From NCBI GenBank assembly GCA_963921425.1, contig OY992840.1, positions 12,526,501-12,590,500 on the forward strand: a DNA stretch of 64,000 bases. The letters are read 5' to 3'. The stretch's first letter is position 1; every line of letters begins with the position of its first letter. Source of the stretch: Dryas octopetala. Its lineage: Eukaryota; Streptophyta; Magnoliopsida; Rosales; Rosaceae. This document shows positions 1 to 12,124 of the stretch, one piece after another. The position numbers and the translations under genes were made by a program. The notes beneath the pieces are model-generated. The model was not told the origin of the DNA and searched no databases. It was given only the letters and a program-made list of their open reading frames with translations.

Positions 1-1118
1 CCTTTGTGGCACAGGTTAACAGTCTACAACAGGACTTGGACTCATTGCAGACCCAGAAGAGCCAAATGGAGTTGCAGTTTGAGAAGGAGAAACAAGAACT
101 TTCAGAGAGCCTGACGCAATTGGGAAATGAAAAGGTCGAATTAACAAGCAAGAGCACCGATCATCAGAGACTGCTGAGTGAACGAGAGGATTCATACAGC
201 AAGTTAAATGAGGAATATAAACTTCTTGAAGATAAGTTTCAGGACTGCAAGGTCAATCTCGACATTGCAGAAAGGAAAATTGAAAGGCTGGCAGAAGATT
301 TCAGTGGGAAAATTGAATCCAAAGATGAGATAATAGCTGATTTGGAACAAGCGGCTGAAGACCTGAAAAGAGACCTTGAAGAAAAAGGATATGAACTCAA
401 TTCTTTGGTTGAGAACGCCCGAAATACTGAAGTCAAGCTCCGCCTGTCAAACCAGAAGCTCCGGGTCACAGAGCAGTTATTGGCCGAGAAGGAAGAGAGC
501 TTCAGAGTTGCAGAGCTGAAATTCCTGGAAGAACAAAGAGCACTTGAAGGCAAGATTGCAAAATTGTCTGATATAATCTCTGAAAACAATGAAGCCTATC
601 AGAGAAACATCACAGACGTCTCCGAAAACGTGAACAGTTGTTTGATCGGATTGGAAGTCGTGATCAAGAAATTTGTGGATGACTATGCAAAGCATGAGAA
701 GTGTGTGTTGGAAACATCAAAAGAGCTTCATGCTGTAAAGAATTGGGCTGTGGAAGCAAACAATGAGAGAGAGAAGTTGAAGAAGGAGATGGGGGAGTTG
801 ATTGAACAACTTCGAGATAAGAGAGAAGAAGAGTTGGTGTTGAGACAGTGGATTGAGAGGTTGCAGGCAAAGGCAAGCAAGGAAGAGTTGGAGAAGGGGG
901 GTCTGATGAAAGCTGTGAGCCAACTTGAGAAGAAGGTAGGGGGGTTGGAGAAGATGGTGGAAGAGAAAAATGAAGGCATAGTGGGATTGGGAGAGGAGAA
1001 GAGGGAGGCCATAAGGCAGCTGTGCATTTGGATCGAGTATCACCAGAGCCGGTATGATTATCTCAAGGAGGTGGTCTCCAAGATGACTCCTGCAAGAGGC
1101 CAGAGGAGGAGGGCATAG
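1..1118 (+). CDS. CIP1: COP1-interactive protein 1 (CIP1)-like, C-terminal part
   Basis: The reading frame is open from the window's left edge (codons start at base 3) and stops at 1116-1118, so the 5' part lies outside. About 372 residues are visible. They are almost entirely Glu/Lys/Leu-rich heptads, predicting a long coiled coil with no globular domain. The closing motif WIEYHQSRYDYLKEV and the upstream ESLTQLGNEKVEL stretch are what I remember of plant CIP1-like proteins. These are large cytoskeleton-associated coiled-coil proteins that bind the photomorphogenesis repressor COP1 and have been linked to ABA responses. No intron is apparent in the visible part, so this is probably the end of a long terminal exon. 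Family assignment is by recognition; other long plant coiled-coil proteins (NET/KIP1 types) are the alternative. Confidence 0.75.
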   Translation, partial: FVAQVNSLQQDLDSLQTQKSQMELQFEKEKQELSESLTQLGNEKVELTSKSTDHQRLLSEREDSYSKLNEEYKLLEDKFQDCKVNLDIAERKIERLAEDFSGKIESKDEIIADLEQAAEDLKRDLEEKGYELNSLVENARNTEVKLRLSNQKLRVTEQLLAEKEESFRVAELKFLEEQRALEGKIAKLSDIISENNEAYQRNITDVSENVNSCLIGLEVVIKKFVDDYAKHEKCVLETSKELHAVKNWAVEANNEREKLKKEMGELIEQLRDKREEELVLRQWIERLQAKASKEELEKGGLMKAVSQLEKKVGGLEKMVEEKNEGIVGLGEEKREAIRQLCIWIEYHQSRYDYLKEVVSKMTPARGQRRRA

Positions 1119-1742
1119 TCGTCTCGTCGTCGATGATCTTCTTTTTTTGAATTTCATTGCAGTGTGTGACCATTTTAGTTTTTTGCCTCATCATGCGTTA
1201 TTTTTATTGATTCTTTCTTCTTTTTTTTATCAGAGGTTAGTGTTTATAAAACATTTTAGGTAAAGGTTGAAACGTATCAGTATGCACACGAATTTGGTTG
1301 TAAATTATCTGCTTCTTCTGTTTTTTTTTTTTTTCTTGTCCAGTAATGCAGGCACGTAAAAAATGAAGATCACTTCCTCTAGTAAGCTTGGTATGGTTTA
1401 CAAAATTTAAATTGAATATCTTAAACCAAGAATGAAGTGTTATTCATTAACTATTTCTTCTCAGCCATTCTTATCGCAAAGTGAAAGACGAGAGCCTTAA
1501 AAAATCCATTAAAAACCAAAGAATTTTTTTTTTTTTTTTATGTATCTTTTTGTCATCGATTGGAAGAAGAAAAAGAATACTTATTTCTTAACAATTGATG
1601 CAATGGACATGTTCCTAAGTCACCATACCTTCCTTTATCCCCTGATTGATTCCAATCATCAAATCATAATGGCTGAGAATTACCATAAAAACTGGTTGAT
1701 GCATACAGCATAAGAAATTTGACTTAGCTTGAAATAATTGAC

Positions 1743-1801
<59 letters not shown>

Positions 1802-2272
1802 ATGAAGTTCATGATCTCTGTTACATGTGCTGCATTGTCCAAAGTTCAATTCATGCATCACTCATAATAACCTTCCCCACAAAAAAGAGGATTTGATAAA
1901 TCCCATATGTTATATAGCGTCACTTTAGTTGGCCAACTGAAAATACATGCAGCATATTAAATGAAAATGAAGGTAATAAAAAATATAACTGAGCAATAGG
2001 TACTGTATTCTCTAGAAAGCCATTGCAATACACCATTCTTTTTTTTTTGTTCGTTTTTGAACACTCTTATTGTCACAATGCCAAAGAACAAGAATAAGAA
2101 AAAGCTACTAAAAGTACAGGCGTTGAAGACAGACTTGTGTATACATAGGATGGAGTTTCAACACAGGCCAAGTGTGTAGCTCACTTTACCTTCTCCTAAC
2201 AGTCAATTCGTTTCAGTTCCAAAAAATAGAGCAGAAGTTCGAGATATAGCTCACTCAAGGTTTCTCTGGCTT
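1119..2272. other. 3'-to-3' intergenic spacer with (GA)n microsatellite
   Basis: The 3' ends of two convergent genes flank this AT-rich spacer. It holds T-runs and a perfect (GA)n tract at 1746-1798 (about 26 repeats). I see no coding sequence; the short open frame over the GA tract is low complexity. Confidence 0.7.
1746..1798. repeat. (GA)n microsatellite, 53 bp
   Basis: Uninterrupted dinucleotide repeat in the spacer between the CIP1-like and ADNT1-like genes. Likely to vary in length between individuals. Confidence 0.95.
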
Positions 2273-5200
2273 TTAGTCAGATATCCTCATCTCCACTCCA
2301 AGAATGTCCTTCACTACCTCATATGTAACAAAGGCAATTGCTATCGATGGCACCACCTAACAGAATGACAACACCATTAGAGTTTTTCTGAAGACAATGT
2401 ATAATCTAAATGTAATGTGACAATAAGCAATGAGTATAACCCACTTTGAACACTGACCTTAACCGAATTGGGTACCAAACCCTTGTACAGTGCTCCAAAC
2501 CCTTCGTGACGAACTGTTTTCCTGAATGCATCAACCATACCAGTATATTCCAAGGATGCCTTACTCTTCCCATCACCAGTGACAACCGAAGCAGCATCCT
2601 TCCAGCCTACCATCTGCATTCTTCGCCGAATGACATCAAGAGGGTAAGCAATTGTCTGGCCAACAGTTCCAGCAGCAGCCCCACACGCAAGCCTTGTAGT
2701 TACACCCAACTCGGAGTCCTCAACTAGTCCAAAAGGTCTACTCTTGATCAACCAGTCTTTCAGAGATTCATAAACAGCAAAATTGAGACCAACATACGGT
2801 ACCTGAACAAAATAATAGAACTTTAGACATTTCATACAGAAATGAGAATGAAACCTTCCCTCACAGAAAAAAAAAAAAAACTTATACAATAAATTAGCAC
2901 ACAAATACACCCTATATGAAAATGTCCCATCAGAAATGGAACCCATCACCTACATTCATCCAAGTTAACACTTCGACAAAGCAAATGACTAATGAATGAA
3001 TCAACAAATTGACAGAGGATTCTATTAACTGTTAGCAATATATAGAATACAGAAATAAACAAGCACTTCACTTACAACTCCTATAACAGAAGGTAGCCAG
3101 CCTTTGTACAGAGCCCGGGCCCCTTCTTCCCGAAAGACGGTTGAAAGAGCATGAAATATTCCCCTATAATGCCGAGGGGAGTTTTCTGACTGAAAAATTA
3201 AGGATCAAACAAATTAAAATCATCAAAGTGAATGTATAGAAAAAGGGCCTCATACACCAGGGCAAAATCTCCTTAAACCAAATCTCCAAATAATACCTGG
3301 ACAGTTAGACGACCTCGTACCAAGTCCATTGGGTAAGTTGCTGACATCGCAATAATTCCAGCACATGCACCAGCTCCAAGGCGTAAAAGAGGTGTGAGTT
3401 GAGCCTCTTCTGCAAGAGATGGAGAAAAATTATAACTCTAACAATCCATCATAGCCACAATTGTCATAATCACTAATCTATCTCCAAAATCCATAAGGCA
3501 TACAAACACATAAGGTGAAAAATCTACCACATAGAGCACACAACTGGTCCGAAGATAACCTATCAAACTCTTTAGCAAACAGGGCTCAAACAACAGATGA
3601 ACAGACTGAATGAACTCAACCAAAGCAATCAAATGAGTCAATCTACAATGCTTCTCTGGAAATGGTTTGAAAAGCCAACCATAGAGCAACACAAATAAGA
3701 CACTTCTCCCAAACTTCAGCATCATTCAGCATAAGATATCATATAACCATACATGCATAAAAGCACACAATCTATTAAATGATGAACTGTCTTACACTCA
3801 TGCCCCCTCCAAGACTGAAAGTTCAGATCCTTTACATTGTGATTGGCATGCTACATAATATGGATAATACTTAAGCTACATAGTAGCATATAAACTTTGA
3901 AAATGAAATTGAATGGAATCATACCAAATGAAGCTACCTATAATTTCATGTGTAATTGACTTTCATAAGAAATAGGCGCAAGGTGGTCATACCATTTCCA
4001 GTTTGCTGTCGGTAGAACCATAGAATACCCCTATTAAAAAAAAAGTGCATATAGAAATAAATATTTTCTCAGAATGCTGCTGACGGAAATTGAATATAGA
4101 TACTAGATCTACAAAAAGCTTTCTAGATGCACAAACGAATGAACATAACTGCCAAAAAAATTCAGTAAATATATTAAAATTTGTGTGAAGAAGCATACTT
4201 AGATGCTTCCTCATAGCTAAAGAACTTGACTGCTGAATTTGGAACTATGCGAGCACAATTAGTTCCATTTCCTTTAAACAAGCCTCTGAAACCCTCATTT
4301 CTCCATATAAACTTCAAGCCCTGAACCGTCCCACTGTATTTAATACTATGGGGATTTTGAACCTGCATAACAGCAGATGCAAATCCAATTTACTCCAGCT
4401 TAACATAATATAAAATGCATACTGCTAACGTCCCAATCCACCCCCACCCCACCCCTGTCTCCCTTAAAAACAGAGTGCTGATTATGCTGACCATGTATTA
4501 GATTACATTGATAAAATTATCATAGATATATATTGCTCTCTATAAGAATAAGAATCCAAATGGTCCAATCCCCAATTTCCTGTATGCACAAAGAAGAAGA
4601 CGTACCTGGAGCAAAATTTTTAGTCTTTCCAACGGAGCAACAGCAGTTCGTGACCTGCAGCAGACAATAACAGATATTTTAGTGCAATAAATTAAGGTTA
4701 GAAGTTCACCATTTCAAGAAAAATTTGTCCTTAACACTCAGTAATCTAAACATCCATTTCAAGAAACTCTGATGAAAATAACAAGTCCAGCAGCTAGCAG
4801 TTCGTACTTCCCATAAACATTGAGATTTAACTGCACTACGAGAAATGATGCTATTATTTGTAAGAAAAAAAGTACCCAAAAAATAATCAAACAATTTTAT
4901 GCAAATTTAAAAACTAGATGTTTTCCACTTCGAGGGAATACAAAATAAACGAACTAAAAAAAACCGGTAAAAAGAGAAACGCCTAATTTAAAAAAAATAA
5001 AAATCTTCAAAGCACAATAGTAAGCAAATTCAACATCAACAAAGCAAAGAACGGAAGCAAGGAAATCAAAACAATCACATGCAAAAGATATTGAAACATA
5101 ACCATCAAAGAAAAAATTATTTTAATTTTATTATTAAAAACAAAAAACAAAAACAAAACCGAAAGAGCATTTTCTGCGAACTTACACTCCACCGGCGACT

Positions 5201-5355
5201 CCTCCGGCGACGAGAGACTTGCCGATGCTAAGAAGAGTAGCATGGCTGGGCGCCTTGACTCCTTCGCTAGCGAGCTTGGCCTCCTCGGCGAGGTTCACGA
5301 TCGTCGATACCGCGGACTCGCTCGTCCTCTTCCCGACCACGTCTTCCGACGCCAT
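2273..5355 (-). CDS. ADNT1: Mitochondrial adenine nucleotide transporter ADNT1-like
   Basis: I rebuilt eight exons from GT-AG sites and reading phase: 5186-5355, 4606-4654, 4199-4362, 3993-4030, 3297-3409, 3076-3189, 2458-2802 and 2273-2356. They total 1077 nt, or 358 residues plus stop, close to the ~350 of Arabidopsis ADNT1. The protein starts MASEDVVGKRTSES and shows the three mitochondrial-carrier repeats, each with a signature: VAPLERLKILLQ, TYPMDLVRGRL and AYPLDVIRRRM. Further family hallmarks are VQNPHSIKYSGTVQGLK, RIVPNSAVKFFSYE and VPYVGLNFAVYESLKDW. ADNT1 sits in the inner mitochondrial membrane and exchanges cytosolic AMP for matrix ATP/ADP, mainly in heterotrophic tissue. The gene looks intact. 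The start codon is followed by the family's conserved N-terminus, which fixes the start. A GA-rich tract (about 5367-5407) lies immediately upstream. Confidence 0.93.
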
Positions 5356-5367
5356 TTCTAAGACCTG

Positions 5368-5409
<42 letters not shown>

Positions 5410-7587
5410 CTCAACGAGTCGCCGGAACCCTAGGACTGCCGGACCGATCCGCCGCCGATCCGATCTACGAGTTGTTCCGGCGATTTATCGGCGAGTCCGT
5501 GCCCGCATGTGCGCGGCGGAAGAGGCGTCGTTTGGTACAAGAACGAGTAGTAGAGGCACTGTAGAAAATGATTTGGTCGTTTCGGGGATTTATATATATA
5601 TTAATTATATAGTGACCCCGTCACTATAAGTCTATAACTACTACTACAGTGCCGCCGCTGTTTCGTTGTTCTTTTTTATTTTTTTATTTTAAATTACTTT
5701 ATTTTTTGTTTTTGCGTAGGAGATTATAAACCGCAAAATTGCTTGTACCGTTGTACGTCGCCGCATTTCTTTTAGTTCTAGACGGCCATATTATTTTGTT
5801 TGTTTGTTTTTATGGATTGGATCAGGTTGGCTTACCTTAATATCAAAGGAGTTATTTTGTATTGATCCAAAGAAAATTGGGAGAAAGAGTTTACACTTGT
5901 AAATGGACCGAATTCTAATGTAATTATTGAATATAAATTTGTAATTTCAATCCAATAATTCGACTACCATCTAAATTGGATAATCAACTAATTTAACAAA
6001 ACATATATAGATTAAAGTTGATTCAATCCAAACCTGCTACAATGAAATGTTCAATCCGATAACCCAAATATGATCTGAATGCAATAATCCAATTATAAAT
6101 GGATTTAGGTCCATTACATCCATTTACATGTCTAGTGAGAAAAAAAAAAAGAAAAAAAAAAAGGAAAAGAGTAACTGTGGTTTTGAGGGTTGTGGGCTGG
6201 GCTTGAAATCAAAGGTGAGTCCGAACCCTAAACTCAGCCGGCCCACTGACTTAATTAGAAGCTGAAATTGACGCTGCTGTGCTGGTCTCCACAATTTTCC
6301 TCAAGGCACGTGTCTCATCAAATATCCAAAATGCAAAGAGATTTATCTTCAAGGCACGTGTCTCATCATCAATGAAATCAGATCAATGCTGTCAATATCG
6401 AAATTTATCCAAGTCTTAGTTAGACAAATAAATCCAAACCACACACGTTTGCAAGAGATAAACATGAAGGCCATAACAAATGAAACTTGGAAAACAAATT
6501 GCATGGCCACAAAAATTCATTCAATGCTATATTAATGCTATCTATCATTTTTAGACTTTCCCTTTTTCTAATGTTAATTAATGTGCGTAAATACGGTCCT
6601 GTGTAATAAATTTTCCTAGTATTTGACTGAGATCATATGTCCAATTCTATTGACCAAAATTAAACAATAGTCAATTTCCAATCCATTAATTTTGTGTCGA
6701 TATGAAAAATATCGTATGATCAAGTTGTAATTACCATAGAGTAGTGAAATGGAAAGAGAAAATAAAATATGAGAAAAATAAATTTGTTTGTTAAAAAGTG
6801 TCTTAGTGTCTATACATTATGCATTAATTAGGATAATCTTTTTGAATTGTTTGTTGGTTTCTTGCAGTTGGCCACAAAAAAAGACCTATGTATGCTGCAA
6901 TACAGCAATAGTAAGATTATGGCATACTCCACTGAAGTCTTGCTCTTCTAGTGCTTATTTGTGTAAGAACTTTTTTTTTTTCTTTTCTTTCTGTGTAATA
7001 GTACTATATACACCAACTATTATCTTAATTTCTTATATATAAACTCATGTAATAATATTTATTTATCAATAATTGAATCCACGGTAGACCTCATATATTA
7101 TATATATGTCATAAGACATATGGGCTGGAAAACAGAGAGAGGAGTCAATTTTTGGAAAGAATTTGGAATCCTGATCTTTACTTCACATACAATTCAGTTG
7201 ATGCTGTAATATTTAGTTGCACTAGCATTCAATTAATTAAGGCATTATTCCCACGCTAGCTAGAATATTCAAAAGACCTATGCTTCAATGCTTGTGTTGT
7301 GTCCATTTTGTTTTTTCAGACTTTTGAACAACTCATTCCTTGTCACCTTCAACCAGCCTTGAACCTTTACCTTTGGAATATTAATCAACCCAAAAAGGGC
7401 TCAACCAATACGGATGTAATTTGTAAATTAAGGGGTTAATGTCATTATCATAGCAGTCTGGCCACTTTGATCTCTTAGCTAGTTTTCCTAGACTTGCATT
7501 AATGTGGCCGGCTAGTTAATGTATGTGGGAGGTTAATTTGAACCATCCTTTGTGGCTATAAAGGAGGAGACTTGAGGCCTCAGTGCT
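5356..7587. other. Intergenic region, ADNT1 promoter side
   Basis: 5356-5560 is the GC-richer 5' UTR/core promoter of the ADNT1-like gene and includes a GA tract. The rest is AT-rich. At 5893-6136 two inverted matches to a TTGTAAATGGA-like end suggest a degraded MITE. A duplicated G-box block lies at 6302-6368. I see no supported gene. Confidence 0.6.
6302..6368. promoter_or_regulatory. Duplicated G-box/ABRE block (two CACGTGTC)
   Basis: The block TCAAGGCACGTGTCTCATCA occurs twice, with CACGTG cores at 6307-6312 and 6355-6360, 48 bp apart. CACGTGTC is a binding site for bZIP (ABF) and bHLH factors. It lies about 950 bp upstream of the ADNT1 start codon, so any role is uncertain. Confidence 0.4.
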
Positions 7588-7927
7588 CATAATCTCATTG
7601 AATATGATATCCACCCGGAGCTTGAAGTACACTTCACCTTCATAAGCATCCGTCATGCATTATGGTTGCAATTCCCCAGTGCACGAAAAAATCTCCGGTG
7701 CCACCCACGACGGTTATATCCCTGGCTTTCACCAGAATGGGATCGGCTCCAATGAAATTTATGCTGCCATGGTGGTCTGTGATGTTCAAAACAAATGAGA
7801 ACCCAAGACAAACAGTGAATGTGTTGTTTGTATATGTATAAAACATGTGAAGCCCTTGTGAGCTTCCCTTTAGCATTGCAGAGAAAGTGTAAGCCTTCCC
7901 ATGCTTACCAAGAAATTTGCTTGGCAT
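7588..7927 (-). pseudogene. Dirigent protein fragment
   Basis: The minus strand encodes a recognisable dirigent C-terminal part, including GFSFVLNITDHHGSINFIGA, DPILVKARDITVVGGTGDFF and then EGEVYFKLRVDI. These match the DIR family, whose members direct stereospecific coupling of monolignol radicals into lignans in the cell wall. Two defects are visible. The frame breaks after GIATIM at about 7650, and EGEVYFKLRVDI continues in another frame. The N-terminal third, including the signal peptide, is missing, because the sequence switches into a resistance-gene relic on the opposite strand at about 7920. About 110 of the usual ~190 residues remain. A functional product is unlikely. Confidence 0.72.
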
Positions 7928-9190
7928 GGGGTGTCAAAGTACGTTGAGCTACTCAAGCTCAAGGAAACTTTATCAAACATCACAAATGTGCTCCTGGATG
8001 CAGAGGAAAAGCAGGCCAAGACTCGCGGGCTCACCGAATGGTTGGGAAATTAAGCTCAAAGATGTTTGCTATGACATTGATGATGTGCTTGACAAATTTG
8101 AATTTGAAGAGTTGCGGATGCGAGTGCTCAATCGTACGTGTGAGTATCAAAGGAAAGGTACGCAACTTGTTTTTACGTCCAAAATCAGTCTTTTTCAACT
8201 TCAAAATGGGTCATGCCATCAAAGATATCAGAGCAAGGTTAGCTGAAATTGCAGCTGACAAAGCTCAATTTGGCCTTTCTGAACGAGCTGGAGATGGGCA
8301 TGCCATGCACATGGAGAGGGAAACCTACTCTGTCGTGCACATGCCAGATGTTATTGGGAGAGATAAGAATAAAGAACAGATTATCAGCCATCTTTTGAAG
8401 GACACTGATCCTGATGATGATGAGAGTGTTTCTGTAATTTCCATTCAGGCGTTCGGTGGTTTGGGAAAGACCACACTAGCTCAATTGGTGTACAACGATA
8501 ACAGAATAATGAAAAACTTTGAGTTGACAATGTGGGTTTGCGTCTCAGAGGACTTTAATATTAAAATATTGGTTCGTCAAATGGTTGCTTTGGCAACTGA
8601 CGAAAAATGTGGCGATAATGAAAGCATTGAACATATGCAAATTAAGTTGCAAAATGCGTTGAGTGCTAAAATTTTTTTACCGGTATTGGATGATGTTTGG
8701 GATAACTTACCAACGGGAGTAACACTGGAACACTTTAAATTCTTTGTTGAAGGTTGGAGCCAATCGGAGTAAAATCATTGTAACAACACGCAATGAAACA
8801 GTTTCTTCACACATGCATCGGTTGCAAGGTCTTCCCCACTCAGATTGTATGTCTATATTCATAAAAACTGCATTTAGGAAAAGAGAAGAGAAAAATTATC
8901 CACACTTAATGGAAATTGGGGAAGAGATTGTGAACAAGTGTGGTGGAATTCCTCTTGCAGTAGCTACCCTAGGGCCTAGGGGGTTTACTCTATTCGAAAA
9001 GGGAAGAGCATTATTGGTTGCAAGTAAGAGATAATGACATATGGCATTTTATCTGCACTAAAATTGAGCTATGATGCGTTGCCCCCCCTACTTGAAACCT
9101 TGTTTTGCATTTTGTTCAATTTTCGCAAAGGACCACAAATTCGATAGTACAATTTTGATCAGGCTTTGGAATAATGGTGCGATGTATTAG
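7905..9190 (+). pseudogene. CC-NBS-LRR resistance gene relic (RGA type), multiply frameshifted
   Basis: A coiled-coil NBS protein can be followed through several frames. In order: N-terminal domain (NVLLDAEEKQAK, then LKDVCYDIDDVLDKFEFEEL), linker (IGRDKNKEQIISHLL), P-loop GGLGKTTLAQLVYND, RNBS-A (FELTMWVCVSEDF), kinase-2 PVLDDVWD, RNBS-B SKIIVTTRN, GLPL motif CGGIPLAVATLG, ALKLSYDALP and YLKPCFAFCSIFAKDHKF. Frame changes fall near 8045, 8156, 8745, 8975, 9045 and in a C-run at about 9083. The leucine-rich repeats are absent. Intact family members are intracellular immune receptors, and this one cannot make a full product. The CC domain begins exactly where the dirigent fragment on the other strand ends. 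Confidence 0.85.
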
Positions 9191-9946
9191 TTGGGAATAT
9201 AGTCATGACTCATGATATTAATTGGAGTTTGGAATAAGAGAATGTTTATAAGTTCCAAGTGAGATTTGTGGATTGATGTTTTTGCAATTTTATGCTCATC
9301 GATTGATGTATTCATTTGTTTCCATATATAACTTCTAGTGTATATTATTGGATTCCTCTTTTTTGTGTAAGATGGGCTTAAGCATTTTTTTTTTTTTCTT
9401 TTTGTTATGTGACAAGCCCAAATCGATCACATGCACAAATCACACTAGTCAATAGATTACAAGCACACCAGTCCATGAGGTCAAACTAAACTTTTGATTA
9501 AGGCAAATCACACAAGCCAAGGCAACAGTAACTTAGATATAACATTTTCATTTTGCTTAGGTGGTCCATCAGCCCCTAAGTTTTCTTTATTTTATTGATC
9601 CCAACTCTCTAAAACATTTATGAACTCTCAATGGAGACACTGAGACACATTAATGGTAGGGGGCTTCCTAGTCCTAGCTAGAGTCGTAGGTCCTTGTCAT
9701 CATCTAATTAAGCTATAGGCTTTAGCAGATAAGTTGCTTGCTGAAGCCTGAAGGTAGTCAAAGAACATGTTGATATTTATGTCTCCACAGTGCACACAAC
9801 TAACAACAGCAAGTTCGGTAACGTACCCAACATCAATTAATCGTCATACATAGTTCATAGGCCTTGCAATTATTTGTACCTATAAGAACCATATATCATT
9901 TCAACAGAGCAACACAACACCATTATGTTTTCTGCACTATGATCAA
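9191..9946. other. Intergenic, no gene seen
   Basis: AT-rich sequence between the NBS relic and the small WDCGS gene. No LRR coding remnant is recognisable. The 3' part is the presumed promoter of the next gene. Confidence 0.5.
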
Positions 9947-10264
9947 ATGAAGAAGGAAGAGGAAGAAGAAGTAGGAGGAGGTATAGCTAACACCATATGG
10001 GACTGTGGGAGTCCCTTGTATGATTCCCATGAGTTAGCTTCAGTGGGTCATCTTCTTGAGCGCCATTCAATGGCCTTGCCATTTCGGATCTGCACTACTA
10101 CTGACTATGATCAAGGGACTCATTTGTGGGAGAGGAAGACCATGATCAAGAAGCAGAGCATTAATGGTCAGAAAGTGAAAAAATTTAGGAGCAGATTTTA
10201 TAGTTTTCTTGGGACTTTTGGTTTGTGCAGGAAGAAAGACATTGATGAAGTGAAGAGTAGATAA
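9947..10264 (+). CDS. Small WDCGS-motif protein, function unknown
   Basis: Single-exon frame of 105 residues. After an acidic start (MKKEEEEEVGG) comes IWDCGSPLYDSHELASVGHLLERH, then a basic C-terminal region ending FGLCRKKDIDEVKSR. The WDCGSxLYDSxEL block recurs in the gene at 35720-36493 and, as I recall, in many uncharacterised plant proteins. Conservation of this block is the main evidence that the frame is real. I see no signal peptide, membrane segment or catalytic motif. Function is not known. Confidence 0.7.
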   Translation: MKKEEEEEVGGGIANTIWDCGSPLYDSHELASVGHLLERHSMALPFRICTTTDYDQGTHLWERKTMIKKQSINGQKVKKFRSRFYSFLGTFGLCRKKDIDEVKSR

Positions 10265-12124
10265 AAAGAGGCCTATCTGTAATATGCAGAGAATCCAAAT
10301 TCGCGTTCTCAAGCTTATAGTTGTAATAATAGCACTTCTCTATCTAAAAGTCTAAAAGAATTGCTTAATTTGTAGTTTTATACCATAGCAGTGTGTACTA
10401 CTAGTACTGGCTAGTACTGAATTTACACAAATTTGTAAATACAGAGTTACCTTTTAAATTACGGACAAAGCTGACCAAAGGTTTGTAATATATCTGCTAT
10501 ATATATATTTGTCTTATTTAGTCTATTTTGTTTTGTTGTGGGATAATCTGTGTTGTCTAAGCCAGTCGGCAGCCAACTGCTTGGGAACCTTACAAAAGGA
10601 TTCATGTTTTCCTAAAATAATGGATGAAGAAAAAAATAAATAGTATAGTTATTGATGTAAGTTATACCCTCCAATGATTTTGTATGATCAAGAGATTAAG
10701 AGAATAATTTGACAGAGTCAAAGTCTAACTCTTTGCCAGCTGCCACTAGAATAAGTAAATTAGATCAGGACAGCTTATTGTCAATGGGATATTAATACAA
10801 CTAACACCAAGTTTACAAGAAAGTAACATTTTAGCAACATTACCAAAACAATTATTAAACAACAAGAAAGTGCTTAGAAAAAGTACTCCTATTAAGAGAA
10901 GTGTGACATATGTAATATGTCTTTGCCCATATGTTTTTTTTCTTTTGTCATGGATCCATGTTGACCATGTCGATGTGTTTACACACTCAATTCAATTATA
11001 CAATTTTTTACACGTTAACAAATATTCAATTTTCAATTCATATTTTTTGAGAAAGAGTATGAATTGGAAATTAAAACGAGAGATAACAAATATAACTATA
11101 CACTATCATTTCTATTCTAATCCATTAAAAGAAAAATGAAAACCCAAAAAAATTGACTTTCTCTTTTACAGGTCGTTGTCAATTTGTCATGACTTTATCC
11201 CGACATTTATTATAAGTCAAAAGACATGAACGTAACCTTTGGGCTTTGGTTTTCTTTTTTTGATGGAAGGGCTTACACTGATATCAACGTAACTTAATAG
11301 TAGATATAATAAGACCAAGTCAAATGGTGTTATTTTCTTTTGCCCAAGTACAATAAGATCTGAGCCACTTGAGTGAGCAAAAGCCTAGAAGCACAAAGTC
11401 ATCAAGTGGTCAACGCCAGCCAATCCATTACTTTTCCAAAAGAAAATGAGGTTATCAGAATATTAGATGTACCAAATGTGACAAATTCTATGTGGTTTTT
11501 TATTTTTCTTTCATAGGGATTTCATGAGGATTATTAATGTGTAAAAGAAGTACAGATATAATAATAGGATGTAAGCATAAAGATGCAATGAAATACCCAA
11601 TGCTTTGCTTTCACAAACCCATCAAGTACAGTGTACTCGTTGGCTTTTTCAAGCCAGCTAGTTTGAAACAGAAAGGTTACCAAGACTTTTCAGTTTTCCC
11701 CAACCATAGCCACCGGTACTCATTATCCTGGAAAATTATTTGGTTGGAAAAGGCTGATTCTTTCTCAGATTCACAAAGCACTTTTGATTTTCTTTACTCT
11801 CTGATGTCATATTAATTTTTTAAAGAAATGCTATTTATTTAATGTCGGAGTTTCAGAAGTTAATCTCTGTGTTCTCTCAACAGCTAAGCCCAAAGTAGTA
11901 TGTGGATGAATCAGTTGGCATGCTTGTTTATGCCTTTCTATATATGATTGATTTTGGGTTTGTCTTTGATTTTCTTGGTGGAAACATGTTGATGTTAAAG
12001 CAGACAAAGTCTTTGTTTTTATAGTTTTTAGTGTAAGAAAGCTTTGTGGGTTTCGAATTTCGAGGTTATTTGGATTTGAAGATGAGTTTGGCTGGTGTTC
12101 TGGTTCTCTGGGTCTTCGTTTTTT
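10265..12124. other. Intergenic, no gene seen; 5' region of the DUF3133 gene
   Basis: AT-rich sequence with only short random frames. The last few hundred bases (about 11850-12124) are T-rich and resemble a 5' UTR leading into the DUF3133 gene. Confidence 0.5.
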
